Origin: UBA2253 sp964646985
GTDB taxonomy: Bacteria; Bacillota_I; Bacilli_A; ML615J-28; CAG-698
DNA: 64,000 bases
Direction of reading: 5' to 3'
Assembly: GCA_964646985.1 (NCBI GenBank)
Contig: CAZYFI010000001.1
Coordinates: 12,910-76,909, forward strand
Shown piece after piece: positions 16,928 to 26,803 of the stretch. Made by a program: the position numbers and the translations under genes. The notes beneath the pieces were generated by a model. It saw only the letters and a list, made by a program, of their open reading frames with translations, did not search any database and was not told the origin of the DNA. The first letter of the stretch is position 1. Every line of letters starts with the position of its first letter.

Positions 16928-19900
16928 TTAATTTTCGTTTGTATAATCCATTGCTTGATAACGTTGATACATGCGGTAACGACGTTGTGCTTCTTGTTTG
17001 TTTACATTCAACAAATGCTCAGCCGCTTCTGGATTGATATCTTTTAATTGTGAATAACGGGTTTCACCCATTAAATATTCTTCGTATTTATCCCAAGTTG
17101 GCTCTTTAGAATCAAGTTGGAATGGATTCTTTCCTTCTTTTAATAAGCGAGGATCAAATCTAAAGGTTGGCCAATAACCACATTCAACAGCAAGCTTGGC
17201 TTGAAGTTGCGTTGTACCCATACCTTTTTTAATTCCATGAGCAATACATGGTGAATAAGCAATAATAATGGAAGGACCTGGATAACTTTCCGCTTCTTTA
17301 AACGCCTTTAAGGCCTGAAGTTGTGATGCACCATGAGAAATAGATGCAACATAAACATGCCCATAGCTCATAGCAATGGCTGCCAAATCTTTCTTTTTAC
17401 CTACTTTACCAGATGCAGTAAATTTCGCAATCGAACCAGTTTGGCTTGATTTCGAACTTTGACCGCCTGTATTAGAATATACTTCAGTATCCAACACTAA
17501 AATGTTAATATCTTCATTGTTAGCAATCACATGATCAAGGCCGCCATATCCAATGTCATAAGCCCAACCATCACCACCAACAATCCATTGAGAACGTTTT
17601 ACGAAGTAATCTTTTAATTTCAATATTTCATTGGCTGTTTCACATTTCGCATTTTCAAGAAGTGGAATCAATTCTTTTGCAATCTTTTCTGTTTCTTGAC
17701 TGCTGTCACGGTTCTCTAACCATGATTTGAACAATTCATGAATGCGATTTGTTTGTCCTTCTTTTTCTAAGACTTTTTCCATCATCATGCCAATACGATT
17801 GCGAATGGTTTCCGTAGCAATGCGCATTCCATAACCAAATTCTGCATTGTCTTCAAATAAAGAATTAGCCCAAGCAGGACCCTTTCCTTCTGCATTTTTC
17901 GTATAAGGTGTTGCTGGGAAAGATCCTCCATAAATAGAAGAGCAACCTGTTGCGTTGGCGATAACCATACGATCACCAAATAATTGTGTTGCTAAACGAA
18001 CATAAGGTGTTTCTCCACAACCAGCACAAGCACCACTAAATTCAAATAATGGTTTTGCAAATTGAGAATTTTTAGGGTTGGCAAATTTATCTAAAATATT
18101 TGATTTATATGTGACATTATTATGGAAGTATTTCGCAAGCTTATCACGGCCTTCTGTAATGGCTTCATCAATTGGTACCATTCTAAGTGCTTTTTCACCT
18201 TTTTTACCAGGGCATTGATTGACACAAACTTCACATCCTGTGCAATCAGCGATTGACACAACGATAGAATATTTTAATCCTTCAAATCCTTTGCCAACTG
18301 GATCAATGTATTTCGCATTGTCTGGTGCATTCTTTACTTCATCTGCTGTAGATAAGAATGGACGAATAACAGCATGTGGACAAACAAAGGCGCATTGATT
18401 ACATTGAATACAATTTTCTTCTACCCATTGAGGGACAAAAGAAGCAATGTAACGTTTTTCAAAAGCGGCTGTACCGTTTTCCATCGTTCCATCTTCATAA
18501 CCGTTGAATGCAGAAACAGGCAAATCATCTCCACGCATTGCGTTGACTGGATTAGCGATTTTCTTTACAAAGTAAGGTGTGTTTGGATCAATTACGATTT
18601 CATCTTTGCCAAGGTTGCTCCAATTAGGATCAACTTTCACTTCTTTTAAGCTTTCTGCACCTTTATCAATGGCAAGATAATTTAAATCAACAACATGTTG
18701 TCCTTTTTTAATATATGATTTATAAGCATATTTCTTCATTAAATCTTGGGCTTCTTCATATGGCATTATTTGTTCATTTAGTTTAAAGAATGCCGATTGC
18801 ATAATCGTATTGGTACGATTTCCAAGTCCTAATTCCATTGCTAAAGTAACAGCATCAATGACATATAAGCGAGCATGTTTGTCAGCTAACGCTTTTTTAA
18901 ATGAATTTGGCAAGTAGTTCAATAAGTCTTCCACTGTTTTGGTGGTATTTAACAAGAAACGTCCGCCTTCTTTTAATTCACGAAGCATATCATATTTATG
19001 GGTATAACTATCTAATGAACAAGAGATAAAATCAGCTTTCGAAACCAAATAAGTAGAGCGAATTGGTTTACGACCAAAGCGCAAATGGCTATGTGTTACG
19101 CCACCTGATTTTTTTGAATCATAGGCAAAATAAGCTTGCGCATAATAATCAGTATTATCGCCAATTAATTTAATGGTGTTTTTATTTGCACCAACGGTTC
19201 CATCGCTTCCCAAACCATAGAAGATTAATTGACTAACGCCATCGCCAGCAACATCTGTGTGATTTGTTAGTGGTAATGATAAATGCGTTACATCATCATT
19301 GATTCCAATCGTGAAAGAGTTAAGAGCTTTTTCTCCTTTTTCAAGATTTTCATAAACAGCAAATATTTGTGATGGATTGGTATCTTTGCTTGATAAACCA
19401 AAACGTCCACCAATAATGACTGGAGCATTTGGTTGATTATAAAATACCGATTTCACATCTAAGTATAGAGGTTCGCCAATCGATCCTTGTTCTTTTGTTC
19501 TTTCAATGACAGCAATTCGTTTGACTGTTTTTGGTAAAACGCGTAGTAAATGCTCTGTTGAGAAAGGACGATATAAATGAACATTAATCAAACCAACTTT
19601 TTTGCCTTGTTTGATTAAGCAATCAACCACTTCTTTGGCACATTCAATGACTGAACCCATGGCAATAATGATGTCTGTGGCATCTTTATCTCCATAGTAA
19701 ACAAACGGTTTGTATTCACGACCAGTTACTTTAGAAATTTCATCCATGTATTCTTCTACAATTCTTGGAATTTCTAAATAATATTTATTTTGTGCTTCAC
19801 GCGCTTGAAAATAAACATCACCATTTTGTGCGGAACCACGAGTAACAGGTTTGTTTGGGCTTAATGAACGACTACGGAATTGTTCAACTGCTTTTTTATC

Positions 19901-20488
19901 TAATAAACGGTCATATACTTCATAATCCATGACTTCAATTTTTTGAATTTCATGGCTGGTACGGAAACCATCAAAGAAATGTAAGAATGGAATGCTTGAT
20001 TTGATTGCTGCCAAATGCGCAATTCCCGCCAAATCCATGACTTCTTGTACACTTGAAGAGGCAAGCATTGCCCAACCAGTTTGGCGGACAGCCATTACAT
20101 CTTGGTGATCACCAAAAATTGATAAAGCTTGAACCGCAATACTTCTTGCTGAAACATGAATAACGCCTGGTAATAATTCACCAGCAATTTTATACATGTT
20201 AGGAATTTTAAGTAGCAAGCCTTGACTTGCTGTAAATGTAGTGGTTAGTGCTCCTGCTTGCAAAGAACCATGAACCGTTCCTGCTGCACCAGCTTCTGAT
20301 TGCATTTCTACCACTTTTACAGGGACACCAAACAAATTCTTTTTTCCTTTGCTTGCCCATTCATCTACATACTCAGCCATTGTTGATGACGGAGTAATTG
20401 GATAAATGCCCGCTACTTCGGTAAATGCATATGATGCCCAAGCTGCTGCTTGGTTTCCATCCATTGATTGAAATACTTTTTTTGCCAT
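16928..20488 (-). CDS. nifJ: Pyruvate:ferredoxin (flavodoxin) oxidoreductase
   Basis: Oxidises pyruvate with CoA to acetyl-CoA and CO2 and passes electrons to ferredoxin. The 1186-residue single-chain form has the pyruvate-binding N-domain (GIYPITPSSTMAEYVDEWAS), the gamma and delta regions, a two-cluster ferredoxin segment near 690-760 (CIQCNQCAFVCPHAV and CTGCEVCVNQCPG), and the thiamine diphosphate part (CAGCGETPYVRLATQLFGDR, GDGWAYDIGYGGLDHV, NTGGQSSKSSQTG). All cluster cysteines seen in the family appear present. It stands alone between its own promoter and terminator and points to fermentative metabolism. Confidence 0.97.
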   Translation of the reverse strand: MAKKVFQSMDGNQAAAWASYAFTEVAGIYPITPSSTMAEYVDEWASKGKKNLFGVPVKVVEMQSEAGAAGTVHGSLQAGALTTTFTASQGLLLKIPNMYKIAGELLPGVIHVSARSIAVQALSIFGDHQDVMAVRQTGWAMLASSSVQEVMDLAGIAHLAAIKSSIPFLHFFDGFRTSHEIQKIEVMDYEVYDRLLDKKAVEQFRSRSLSPNKPVTRGSAQNGDVYFQAREAQNKYYLEIPRIVEEYMDEISKVTGREYKPFVYYGDKDATDIIIAMGSVIECAKEVVDCLIKQGKKVGLINVHLYRPFSTEHLLRVLPKTVKRIAVIERTKEQGSIGEPLYLDVKSVFYNQPNAPVIIGGRFGLSSKDTNPSQIFAVYENLEKGEKALNSFTIGINDDVTHLSLPLTNHTDVAGDGVSQLIFYGLGSDGTVGANKNTIKLIGDNTDYYAQAYFAYDSKKSGGVTHSHLRFGRKPIRSTYLVSKADFISCSLDSYTHKYDMLRELKEGGRFLLNTTKTVEDLLNYLPNSFKKALADKHARLYVIDAVTLAMELGLGNRTNTIMQSAFFKLNEQIMPYEEAQDLMKKYAYKSYIKKGQHVVDLNYLAIDKGAESLKEVKVDPNWSNLGKDEIVIDPNTPYFVKKIANPVNAMRGDDLPVSAFNGYEDGTMENGTAAFEKRYIASFVPQWVEENCIQCNQCAFVCPHAVIRPFLSTADEVKNAPDNAKYIDPVGKGFEGLKYSIVVSIADCTGCEVCVNQCPGKKGEKALRMVPIDEAITEGRDKLAKYFHNNVTYKSNILDKFANPKNSQFAKPLFEFSGACAGCGETPYVRLATQLFGDRMVIANATGCSSIYGGSFPATPYTKNAEGKGPAWANSLFEDNAEFGYGMRIATETIRNRIGMMMEKVLEKEGQTNRIHELFKSWLENRDSSQETEKIAKELIPLLENAKCETANEILKLKDYFVKRSQWIVGGDGWAYDIGYGGLDHVIANNEDINILVLDTEVYSNTGGQSSKSSQTGSIAKFTASGKVGKKKDLAAIAMSYGHVYVASISHGASQLQALKAFKEAESYPGPSIIIAYSPCIAHGIKKGMGTTQLQAKLAVECGYWPTFRFDPRLLKEGKNPFQLDSKEPTWDKYEEYLMGETRYSQLKDINPEAAEHLLNVNKQEAQRRYRMYQRYQAMDYTNEN

Positions 20489-20514
20489 TTTTATCCTCCA
20501 TGGTGTTTTTATTT

Positions 20515-20543
20515 ATTATAACATAATATTCGTTTTATCTCAA
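20515..20543 (-). promoter_or_regulatory. Sigma-A promoter of the PFOR gene
   Basis: On the minus strand TTGAGA (20538-20543), a 17-base spacer and TATAAT (20515-20520) match the sigma-A consensus closely. It sits 27 bases before the PFOR start codon. Confidence 0.8.
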
Positions 20544-20576
20544 GAGACAAAGAGCAAATAGCCAATGAAACCCTTT

Positions 20577-21080
20577 TTATATCTTGCGTAAAAATTCGTA
20601 TTCTTTTTCAATCTGAGTAATGCGTTGATAAACTTTTTCTTTGATCGATTCTGGCAACTTGAGTGTTTGCCGAAACAGTAATTTTGTAATCAAAGCCGTG
20701 AATGCTACCGCATCAATTTCCAGGCTTTGTTGCATAAACAAATCATCACCGTTCAATGGCTGAACATACTCAAAGAATTCCGTTTGCCACTGTTGGATGA
20801 TTTCAGGTGGTTCTTTAGAAAGATTAGGATTTTTTACTTGAAACCATTGATAAGCATGGCGCATTTCATGAATGATTCCCGCTGTCACTTCTAAATCTGC
20901 CATTTTTTTGAATACGTCTTCGTTCACATTGATTTGGTAAACATCATGCATAAACATGCAAGCGACCCCACTGTATTCTTCTGGTAAATGCAAATAAGTG
21001 ATTTTACATGGTGGGATTTTTAAAACTTGAGAAATAGTCATTACTATTCCACTAACTAATGATTTTTTAGAGTTTGTCAT
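20577..21080 (-). CDS. Putative zinc metallopeptidase-like protein (HEMRH)
   Basis: A 167-residue protein of unknown function. It contains the zinc-site motif HEMRH at residues 71-75 (AGIIHEMRHAYQWF) and a downstream acidic helix SLEIDAVAFTALI that could give the third ligand, an arrangement seen in small M48/DUF-type minigluzincins. No signal peptide or membrane segment is evident, so it is probably cytoplasmic. The start follows GAGGA eight bases upstream. It is divergent from the radical SAM gene with 119 bases between them. Substrate and true activity are unknown. Confidence 0.68.
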   Translation of the reverse strand: MTNSKKSLVSGIVMTISQVLKIPPCKITYLHLPEEYSGVACMFMHDVYQINVNEDVFKKMADLEVTAGIIHEMRHAYQWFQVKNPNLSKEPPEIIQQWQTEFFEYVQPLNGDDLFMQQSLEIDAVAFTALITKLLFRQTLKLPESIKEKVYQRITQIEKEYEFLRKI

Positions 21081-21174
21081 ATTTTTTTCCTCAAGGTGTA
21101 TTATACCAAACTTTGAAAAAAAAATAAAGACAATAAAAAATAACTTATTAATAAAAGTAAGTTTTTCAAAATAA

Positions 21175-21183
21175 TGATATAAT
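21175..21183 (+). promoter_or_regulatory. Extended -10 promoter of the radical SAM gene
   Basis: TGATATAAT ends 16 bases before the ATG at 21200, so the transcript leader would be only about ten bases. No good -35 is visible at 17 bases. Confidence 0.55.
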
Positions 21184-21199
21184 AACTTGTGAGGTTTTT

Positions 21200-22819
21200 A
21201 TGAAAATTTTACTACTTGGCATCAACTCAAAATACATCCATCCAGCGATGGGAATTCTTCAGCTAAAAAGCAATGCTGATTTTTTTGTTGACACAAAAGA
21301 ATTCACAATCAAAGATGATATTTCCTCCGTCGTTCAATTCATAAACGAATTTGCAGCTGGTCTCATTGGAATTTCAGTTTATATTTGGAATGCCTCGTTC
21401 ATAAAACAAATATTAAGCAAATTGCCAGAGCACTTCATGGTTGTTTTAGGCGGCCCAGAAGCAAGTTTTCGCATAGATGAATTTTTTAGGTTTCCTTGTG
21501 TAAAATACATTATAAAAAACGAAGGCGAAGAATCCTTTGTGCAATTGATTTCTCATTTAAACGAAGAACTTCCGATAAACAATGTCAGTAATTTGTACTA
21601 TCGCCAAAATGGTATTTGCTTCACTTATGAGCAAATACCAGATATCACGAAAATCAAACACGACTATAAACTCATAGGAGATGCCAAAAATAGGTATGTT
21701 TACTTGGAAACATCTCGTGGTTGTCCTTATCAATGTGCTTATTGTTTGGCTTCTTTAGATCAAAAAGTACGATTTTTTCCAATGGATCAAGTAAAGAAGG
21801 AAATTCTTTGGGCCATAAACCAACAAGCAAAAACAGTGAAATTTTTAGACCGCACATTCAATGCCAACAAACAAAGAATGATGGAAATCATATCATTTAT
21901 ACAAGAACACGATAATCATGTGACCATCTGGCAAATGGAAATTGTTGCAGATATCATAGATGATGAATTGATTGCCTTTTTGAAACAAGTACGGCCAAAT
22001 TTGCTTCGCTTTGAAATTGGCATTCAATCAACCAATGAACAAGTTACCAAAGCAGTATTGAGAAAGCAAATGTTTGAAAAAATCACAAATGTCGTAAGAG
22101 AAATCCAAGATTGCATTACAATCCATCTTGACTTAATTGCTGGACTCCCTTATGAAGACAAGCATTCATTTGCTAACACATTTAACGAAACCTTTTTCTT
22201 GTTTGCTGATGAGCTGCAATTGGGCATTTTAAAAGCACTCGCCGGAACAAGAATAGTAGCAGAAAAACAACTTCATCAATATGTCTTTTCAAATGAACCG
22301 CCCTACGAAATTATTCAAAACACATATTTAAGCCATGAAGATTTAGAAGAAATCAAATTAGTGGAAACCGGATTAAATCGCTATTATAATTCCCATCGAT
22401 TTCCTAGGACCATGCGTTATCTATTTTTAGATTTAAAATTGAATCCTTATGAAACATTCCTTACATTGGGGAAATATATCAAAGAACACAGTGATGTTGT
22501 TTTACAATTGCCAACGCTTGCGAAAAGCTTGTATCTAGCAATCAATGTTTCTAATCAAGATTACTTTTTATTTTTAATCAAACAAGACTATTTGTCTCAA
22601 GCAAGATATAAGCCACCAATTTGGTGGGAAATTAAGCTAACCAAACAAGAAAAAAACGAAATCTTAAATCAGATAAAACAAGAACATCCTAAACTGCTTT
22701 TGCTTGATCTTTCGCATAACAGTCGCTTAGAAAAGTATGAGAACAATAAAGAATGCATTTATTTTTTGATTTTGTATGAGATAAAACAAACGATTTTGTA
22801 TCATTTAAAAAAGGATTAG
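21200..22819 (+). CDS. B12-binding-domain radical SAM protein
   Basis: A 539-residue member of the radical SAM superfamily with a preceding Rossmann-type B12-binding-like domain (residues 1-150, including GISVYIWNASFIKQIL and VVLGGPEAS). The Fe-S cysteines are Cys175, Cys179 and Cys182 in TSRGCPYQCAYC, and the SAM-contact strands include LRFEIGIQSTNEQV and IHLDLIAGLPYED. The C-terminal 180 residues resemble the DUF4080 type found with this group. Substrate is unknown. It is one of only four plus-strand genes and converges on the GH36 gene, overlapping it by four bases. Confidence 0.88.
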   Translation: MKILLLGINSKYIHPAMGILQLKSNADFFVDTKEFTIKDDISSVVQFINEFAAGLIGISVYIWNASFIKQILSKLPEHFMVVLGGPEASFRIDEFFRFPCVKYIIKNEGEESFVQLISHLNEELPINNVSNLYYRQNGICFTYEQIPDITKIKHDYKLIGDAKNRYVYLETSRGCPYQCAYCLASLDQKVRFFPMDQVKKEILWAINQQAKTVKFLDRTFNANKQRMMEIISFIQEHDNHVTIWQMEIVADIIDDELIAFLKQVRPNLLRFEIGIQSTNEQVTKAVLRKQMFEKITNVVREIQDCITIHLDLIAGLPYEDKHSFANTFNETFFLFADELQLGILKALAGTRIVAEKQLHQYVFSNEPPYEIIQNTYLSHEDLEEIKLVETGLNRYYNSHRFPRTMRYLFLDLKLNPYETFLTLGKYIKEHSDVVLQLPTLAKSLYLAINVSNQDYFLFLIKQDYLSQARYKPPIWWEIKLTKQEKNEILNQIKQEHPKLLLLDLSHNSRLEKYENNKECIYFLILYEIKQTILYHLKKD

Positions 22820-22840
22820 GCTTTGACCCTAATCCTTTTT
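22808..22840. terminator. Shared bidirectional terminator over two stop codons
   Basis: AAAAAGGATTAGG / CCTAATCCTTTTT, a 13-base inverted repeat with a seven-base loop and T runs on both strands. It contains the stop codons of the plus-strand radical SAM gene (22817-22819) and the minus-strand GH36 gene (22816-22818). Confidence 0.9.
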
Positions 22841-25170
22841 AATTGGTGTTTGTTGGTTATTTTAGAAATGAAATAAAGACGACTGCCAAAATCACCTATG
22901 ACACGGACTTTGTTATTGTATCCCGTTCCCATAAATTGGGAACTCAACCGAACGCCTGCACAAGAAAAAGCTTTTCCGTGAACAATATAGCGTTCGCTTT
23001 CTGTTTTCGGATGATATACTTTACAAATGAAACGATGTAATTTTCCATTCACTTTTAGTACAATCGGTGAAACTAAATTAATGAGTCCTCCAAAATCAAG
23101 CAAATTGATTGTTTGAGGAAAATTAGAAAACGAATAAAAGCAATCATCTAAATCATTTATCTTAATGATGTCTTCGCTCATGGCTGGATGTAATAGTGTT
23201 TGGAAAAACCCATACAATCCTAATTCTTTGTCTTGATTCAAGACGGTGAACCCACATCGATTGTGATGGAATATGTTAGACTTAGAACGACTAAACGTGC
23301 CAAATTGAAACAATTCACGATATTGCTTATAAAAAGCAATTTGTGATTTGATTTGGTTTTTTGTTTCTTTGTCGATCTCGTTTAAGTTTAATTCATATCC
23401 TAAGACGCCAAAACAAGCCAAATTGAAGCGAGAATCAAGCGGTGATTTGCGCAACGTTTGATGATTGGGGATACTGCTCACATGATTTGAGATGGTCGAA
23501 AGTGGATAACCATAAGAGGTTCCTGTTTGAATGAATAGTCTTTCATAATAATCTGTATCGTCGCTTGTCCAAATTTGTGGACAAAAACAAAGCATTCCTA
23601 AATCAAAACGATTCCCACCGCTTGCACATCCTTCGAATAAAACATGAGGAAACAAAGATGTTACATGGTGTAAGACATCATATAATCCCATGATGTAACG
23701 GTGATAAAATTCTCCTTGATTTGCCAATGTTGATCCATATAATTCGGTAATGTTTCTGTTATAATCCCATTTTACATAATCAACGTTCGAATTTTCAAAA
23801 ACTTGAGCTAATTTTGTTTTTAAGTATGTTGTGACTTCAGGATTTGTTAAATCAAGAAGCAATTGATTGCGTCCTGTACTAGGTTTGTATTCTGGATGAA
23901 CAACTGCCCAATTCGGGTGTTTTCGAAATAAATCGCTATCTTCATTCACCATTTCTGGTTCCACCCATAAGCCAAATTGCAAATGCATTTGATGGATTTT
24001 ATCGGATAATCCTCTTAATCCATGGGGAAGTTTTTTTACATTAACATCCCAATCACCTAGTGAAGATTGATCGTTGTTTCTTTTTCCAAACCAACCATCA
24101 TCTAAAACAAATAACTCAATTCCAACTTCTTTTGCTGATGCCGCTAGTTCTAATATCTTTTTTTCATTGAAATTGAAATAAGTTGCTTCCCAATTGTTCA
24201 GTGCAATTGGGCGTTTTTTGTTTGCAAAATTTTGAGGAATAATGTGATTATTAACGAAGTGATGAAATTGTTGTGACAAACGATTTAATCCTTCGTTTGA
24301 ATAAGAAATCACTGCTTCACAAGATGTAAAACTTGCGTTTGGCAATAATTCATAAGAAAATGCAAAATCATTGATTCCAGATAAAATCCTAATTTTTTCA
24401 TTGATTGATTTTTCTACAATCGTTTTATGGTTTCCACTATAAATAAGATTAAATCCATAGGCTTCACCTTCTAGTTCCCCCGTGTTTTTGTGCTTTAAAA
24501 TGGTGAATGGATTATGCCGATTAGAGCTGGAGCCACATTTCGAATCATTGACATAAATGCCAACTTCGACATGTCGACTTGTCATGTGCCGTTCTTTTGC
24601 CCATGCACCGTCAAAAGTTACAAAATCATAATTCTCTGCTGGTAAATCAAGTTGCATAGAAAAAAGACGAGAAATATTGATTTTTGTTGAGCTAAGATTT
24701 GTTAAGATAACATATCTACTGATGACATCACTTGCTTCAAACACTTTATAAAATAGTTCAAGCTTTAAATGTTTCGGTTCATCCACAAGCGTCATTTTTA
24801 GCACTTGATTGGGATGCTTACTAGATGCAAGTGTCCCTTGATGGTCTTCTAGGATGGAAAAACTTTCATACTTAAAATTATTGTAAAAACCTTGCTGATT
24901 ATTTTGTAACAAAATTGCGGTTTCTTTGTAATCTCCAGTTCCAAAACTAGAATATTCTAAATCTAATTGATCGATAAACATTCCTGGTTTTCCTTCATAC
25001 TCAATTGCTGTTCCGGCGCCACCAGTTAATTTTCCCACGATGTGCGAGTAATCTTGAAACATTGCTTTTTTTCCATAATAGTGATGAATCAATAAGTCAT
25101 CAACAACCTCAAAAACATATGAAGTATGAAGGGTATCTAATTGAAAAAAATTTCCTTGAACATTAATCAT
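22816..25170 (-). CDS. Alpha-galactosidase, glycoside hydrolase family 36
   Basis: Hydrolyses terminal alpha-galactosides such as raffinose-type sugars. The 784-residue protein has a beta-sandwich N-domain, a TIM barrel from about residue 330, and a C-terminal beta domain. Motifs: FVLDDGWFGKRN, VDYVKWDYNRNI with the nucleophile Asp, FEGCASGGNRFDLGML and IWTSDDTDYYERL with the acid/base Asp. No signal peptide, so it is cytoplasmic. It is the last of four overlapping hydrolase genes and overlaps GH13 by eight bases. Confidence 0.94.
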   Translation of the reverse strand: MINVQGNFFQLDTLHTSYVFEVVDDLLIHHYYGKKAMFQDYSHIVGKLTGGAGTAIEYEGKPGMFIDQLDLEYSSFGTGDYKETAILLQNNQQGFYNNFKYESFSILEDHQGTLASSKHPNQVLKMTLVDEPKHLKLELFYKVFEASDVISRYVILTNLSSTKINISRLFSMQLDLPAENYDFVTFDGAWAKERHMTSRHVEVGIYVNDSKCGSSSNRHNPFTILKHKNTGELEGEAYGFNLIYSGNHKTIVEKSINEKIRILSGINDFAFSYELLPNASFTSCEAVISYSNEGLNRLSQQFHHFVNNHIIPQNFANKKRPIALNNWEATYFNFNEKKILELAASAKEVGIELFVLDDGWFGKRNNDQSSLGDWDVNVKKLPHGLRGLSDKIHQMHLQFGLWVEPEMVNEDSDLFRKHPNWAVVHPEYKPSTGRNQLLLDLTNPEVTTYLKTKLAQVFENSNVDYVKWDYNRNITELYGSTLANQGEFYHRYIMGLYDVLHHVTSLFPHVLFEGCASGGNRFDLGMLCFCPQIWTSDDTDYYERLFIQTGTSYGYPLSTISNHVSSIPNHQTLRKSPLDSRFNLACFGVLGYELNLNEIDKETKNQIKSQIAFYKQYRELFQFGTFSRSKSNIFHHNRCGFTVLNQDKELGLYGFFQTLLHPAMSEDIIKINDLDDCFYSFSNFPQTINLLDFGGLINLVSPIVLKVNGKLHRFICKVYHPKTESERYIVHGKAFSCAGVRLSSQFMGTGYNNKVRVIGDFGSRLYFISKITNKHQLKRIRVKA

Positions 25171-26803
25171 GCTTCATGCTCCTAAAATAAACTTTTGCTT
25201 GATAAGGATATAATGTTTCTTCATCAACATCGTAATTATTTAAGATCAATGAATATTCCTTTAATGGATGCAATGGTTTTATTTGTAACTGCTTTTTTGA
25301 ATAATTACAAATCACCAACATTTGTTCTTGTTCAAAGTTTCTTTCAAAATAGACCAACGAGCGATGTTTGGAATAATGCAATTTAAAATCACCATATTTT
25401 GCAACTTGGATGGTTTTTTTTATTTCAATTAACTTTTTATAGTACTGATAAATAGAATGAGGGTTTTGCACATTTTCTTTTACATTTATGGTAACAAAAT
25501 TGGGGTTGGCTTCAATCCAAGGTTGTTCTTTGGAAAAACCTCCATGAACCGTGCTATCCCATTGCATTGGTGTTCTGGCATTATCTCGGCTCATGTATTT
25601 GATTTTATGCATCATACGTTTGTGAGAAAATTTTAAAACGGTCCTTCCAATGTGATAAACATGGTGGGTTTCAATATCACGATATTGATTGAGACTTGTG
25701 AAATGAGCGTTTGTCATTCCAATCTCTTGCCCTTGATAAATAAACGGCGTTCCTTTTTGTAAAAAAGTCATCGTCGGAAGCAAAGTTGCGCTCTCGTAAT
25801 AAAAATCAGGATTTCCAAAACGGCTCACAGATCTTGGTTGATCGTGGTTTTCTAAATATAGGGAATTCCAACCAGTTTCGTTTAAGGCATTTTGCCACTT
25901 AGCAAGTGCTAATTTCAGGCGATATGGTTTGTATTTTTTAAGCATCCACTTAAAATAATTATCTACGCCCATGTGATCAAATTGAAACACCATATTTAAT
26001 TCATCGATGCCTTCTTTCACATATTCTAATGCTTTGGGAGGTGTGATAAACACACATTCTCCAACCGTAAACATATCATAATGATCAAATACATCTCGTT
26101 TTATTTCTTGTAAATACTGATGAATTTTCGGTCCATTAACATAGTATTCGGCTCCTTTTAACACAAAAAGTCGATGACTGTTGGGAAGATCATTTGGCTT
26201 AGATAAAATATTAATCACATCGCAACGAAATCCATCTACTCCTAAATCAAGCCAAAACTTTAACACTTGTTTGATTTCATTTCGCACTTGAGGATTTTCC
26301 CAGTTTAAATCAGGTTGTTCACTAGCAAACAAATGCATATAACTGACATCATATTCTGGAATATATGTCCATGCAGAACCGCCAAAAAATGATGTCCAAT
26401 TATTTGGTTTCTTTTTTCCTTCGAAAATATAGTAGTAATCACGATATTTACTTTTCGGATTGCTAATGGCATCTAAAAACCAAGCATGTTCATTTGATGT
26501 ATGATTGACAACCAAATCCATCACTATTTTTAAGTTGCGTTTGTGTGCTTCACTAATTAATAATTTAAAATCATCCATTGTTCCATAATCTTTATGGATT
26601 GCGCAATAATCAGCAATATCATAGCCATTATCATATAGAGGAGAAACATAAATAGGGGATAACCATAGTGCGGTTACCCCTAAGTTTTCCAAATAGTCTA
26701 AGCGGCTAATGATGCCTGGTAAATCACCAATTCCATCATTGTTAGAATCCTGAAAACTTCTTGGATAAATTTGATATACAATTGTGTTTTTATACCATCT
26801 CAT
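25163..26803 (-). CDS. Oligo-1,6-glucosidase-type alpha-glucosidase, GH13
   Basis: Cytoplasmic exo-glucosidase of 546 residues. Conserved GH13 regions: DLVVNHTS, GFRCDVIN with the nucleophile Asp, VGECVF with the acid Glu, and LENHDQPRSVSRFG. The QPDLN motif places it in the oligo-1,6-glucosidase/dextran glucosidase group, and Val after the nucleophile is associated with alpha-1,6 specificity in that group. Its start overlaps GH3 by four bases and its end overlaps GH36 by eight bases. Isomaltose-type sugars are the likely substrates. Confidence 0.93.
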   Translation of the reverse strand: MRWYKNTIVYQIYPRSFQDSNNDGIGDLPGIISRLDYLENLGVTALWLSPIYVSPLYDNGYDIADYCAIHKDYGTMDDFKLLISEAHKRNLKIVMDLVVNHTSNEHAWFLDAISNPKSKYRDYYYIFEGKKKPNNWTSFFGGSAWTYIPEYDVSYMHLFASEQPDLNWENPQVRNEIKQVLKFWLDLGVDGFRCDVINILSKPNDLPNSHRLFVLKGAEYYVNGPKIHQYLQEIKRDVFDHYDMFTVGECVFITPPKALEYVKEGIDELNMVFQFDHMGVDNYFKWMLKKYKPYRLKLALAKWQNALNETGWNSLYLENHDQPRSVSRFGNPDFYYESATLLPTMTFLQKGTPFIYQGQEIGMTNAHFTSLNQYRDIETHHVYHIGRTVLKFSHKRMMHKIKYMSRDNARTPMQWDSTVHGGFSKEQPWIEANPNFVTINVKENVQNPHSIYQYYKKLIEIKKTIQVAKYGDFKLHYSKHRSLVYFERNFEQEQMLVICNYSKKQLQIKPLHPLKEYSLILNNYDVDEETLYPYQAKVYFRSMKHD

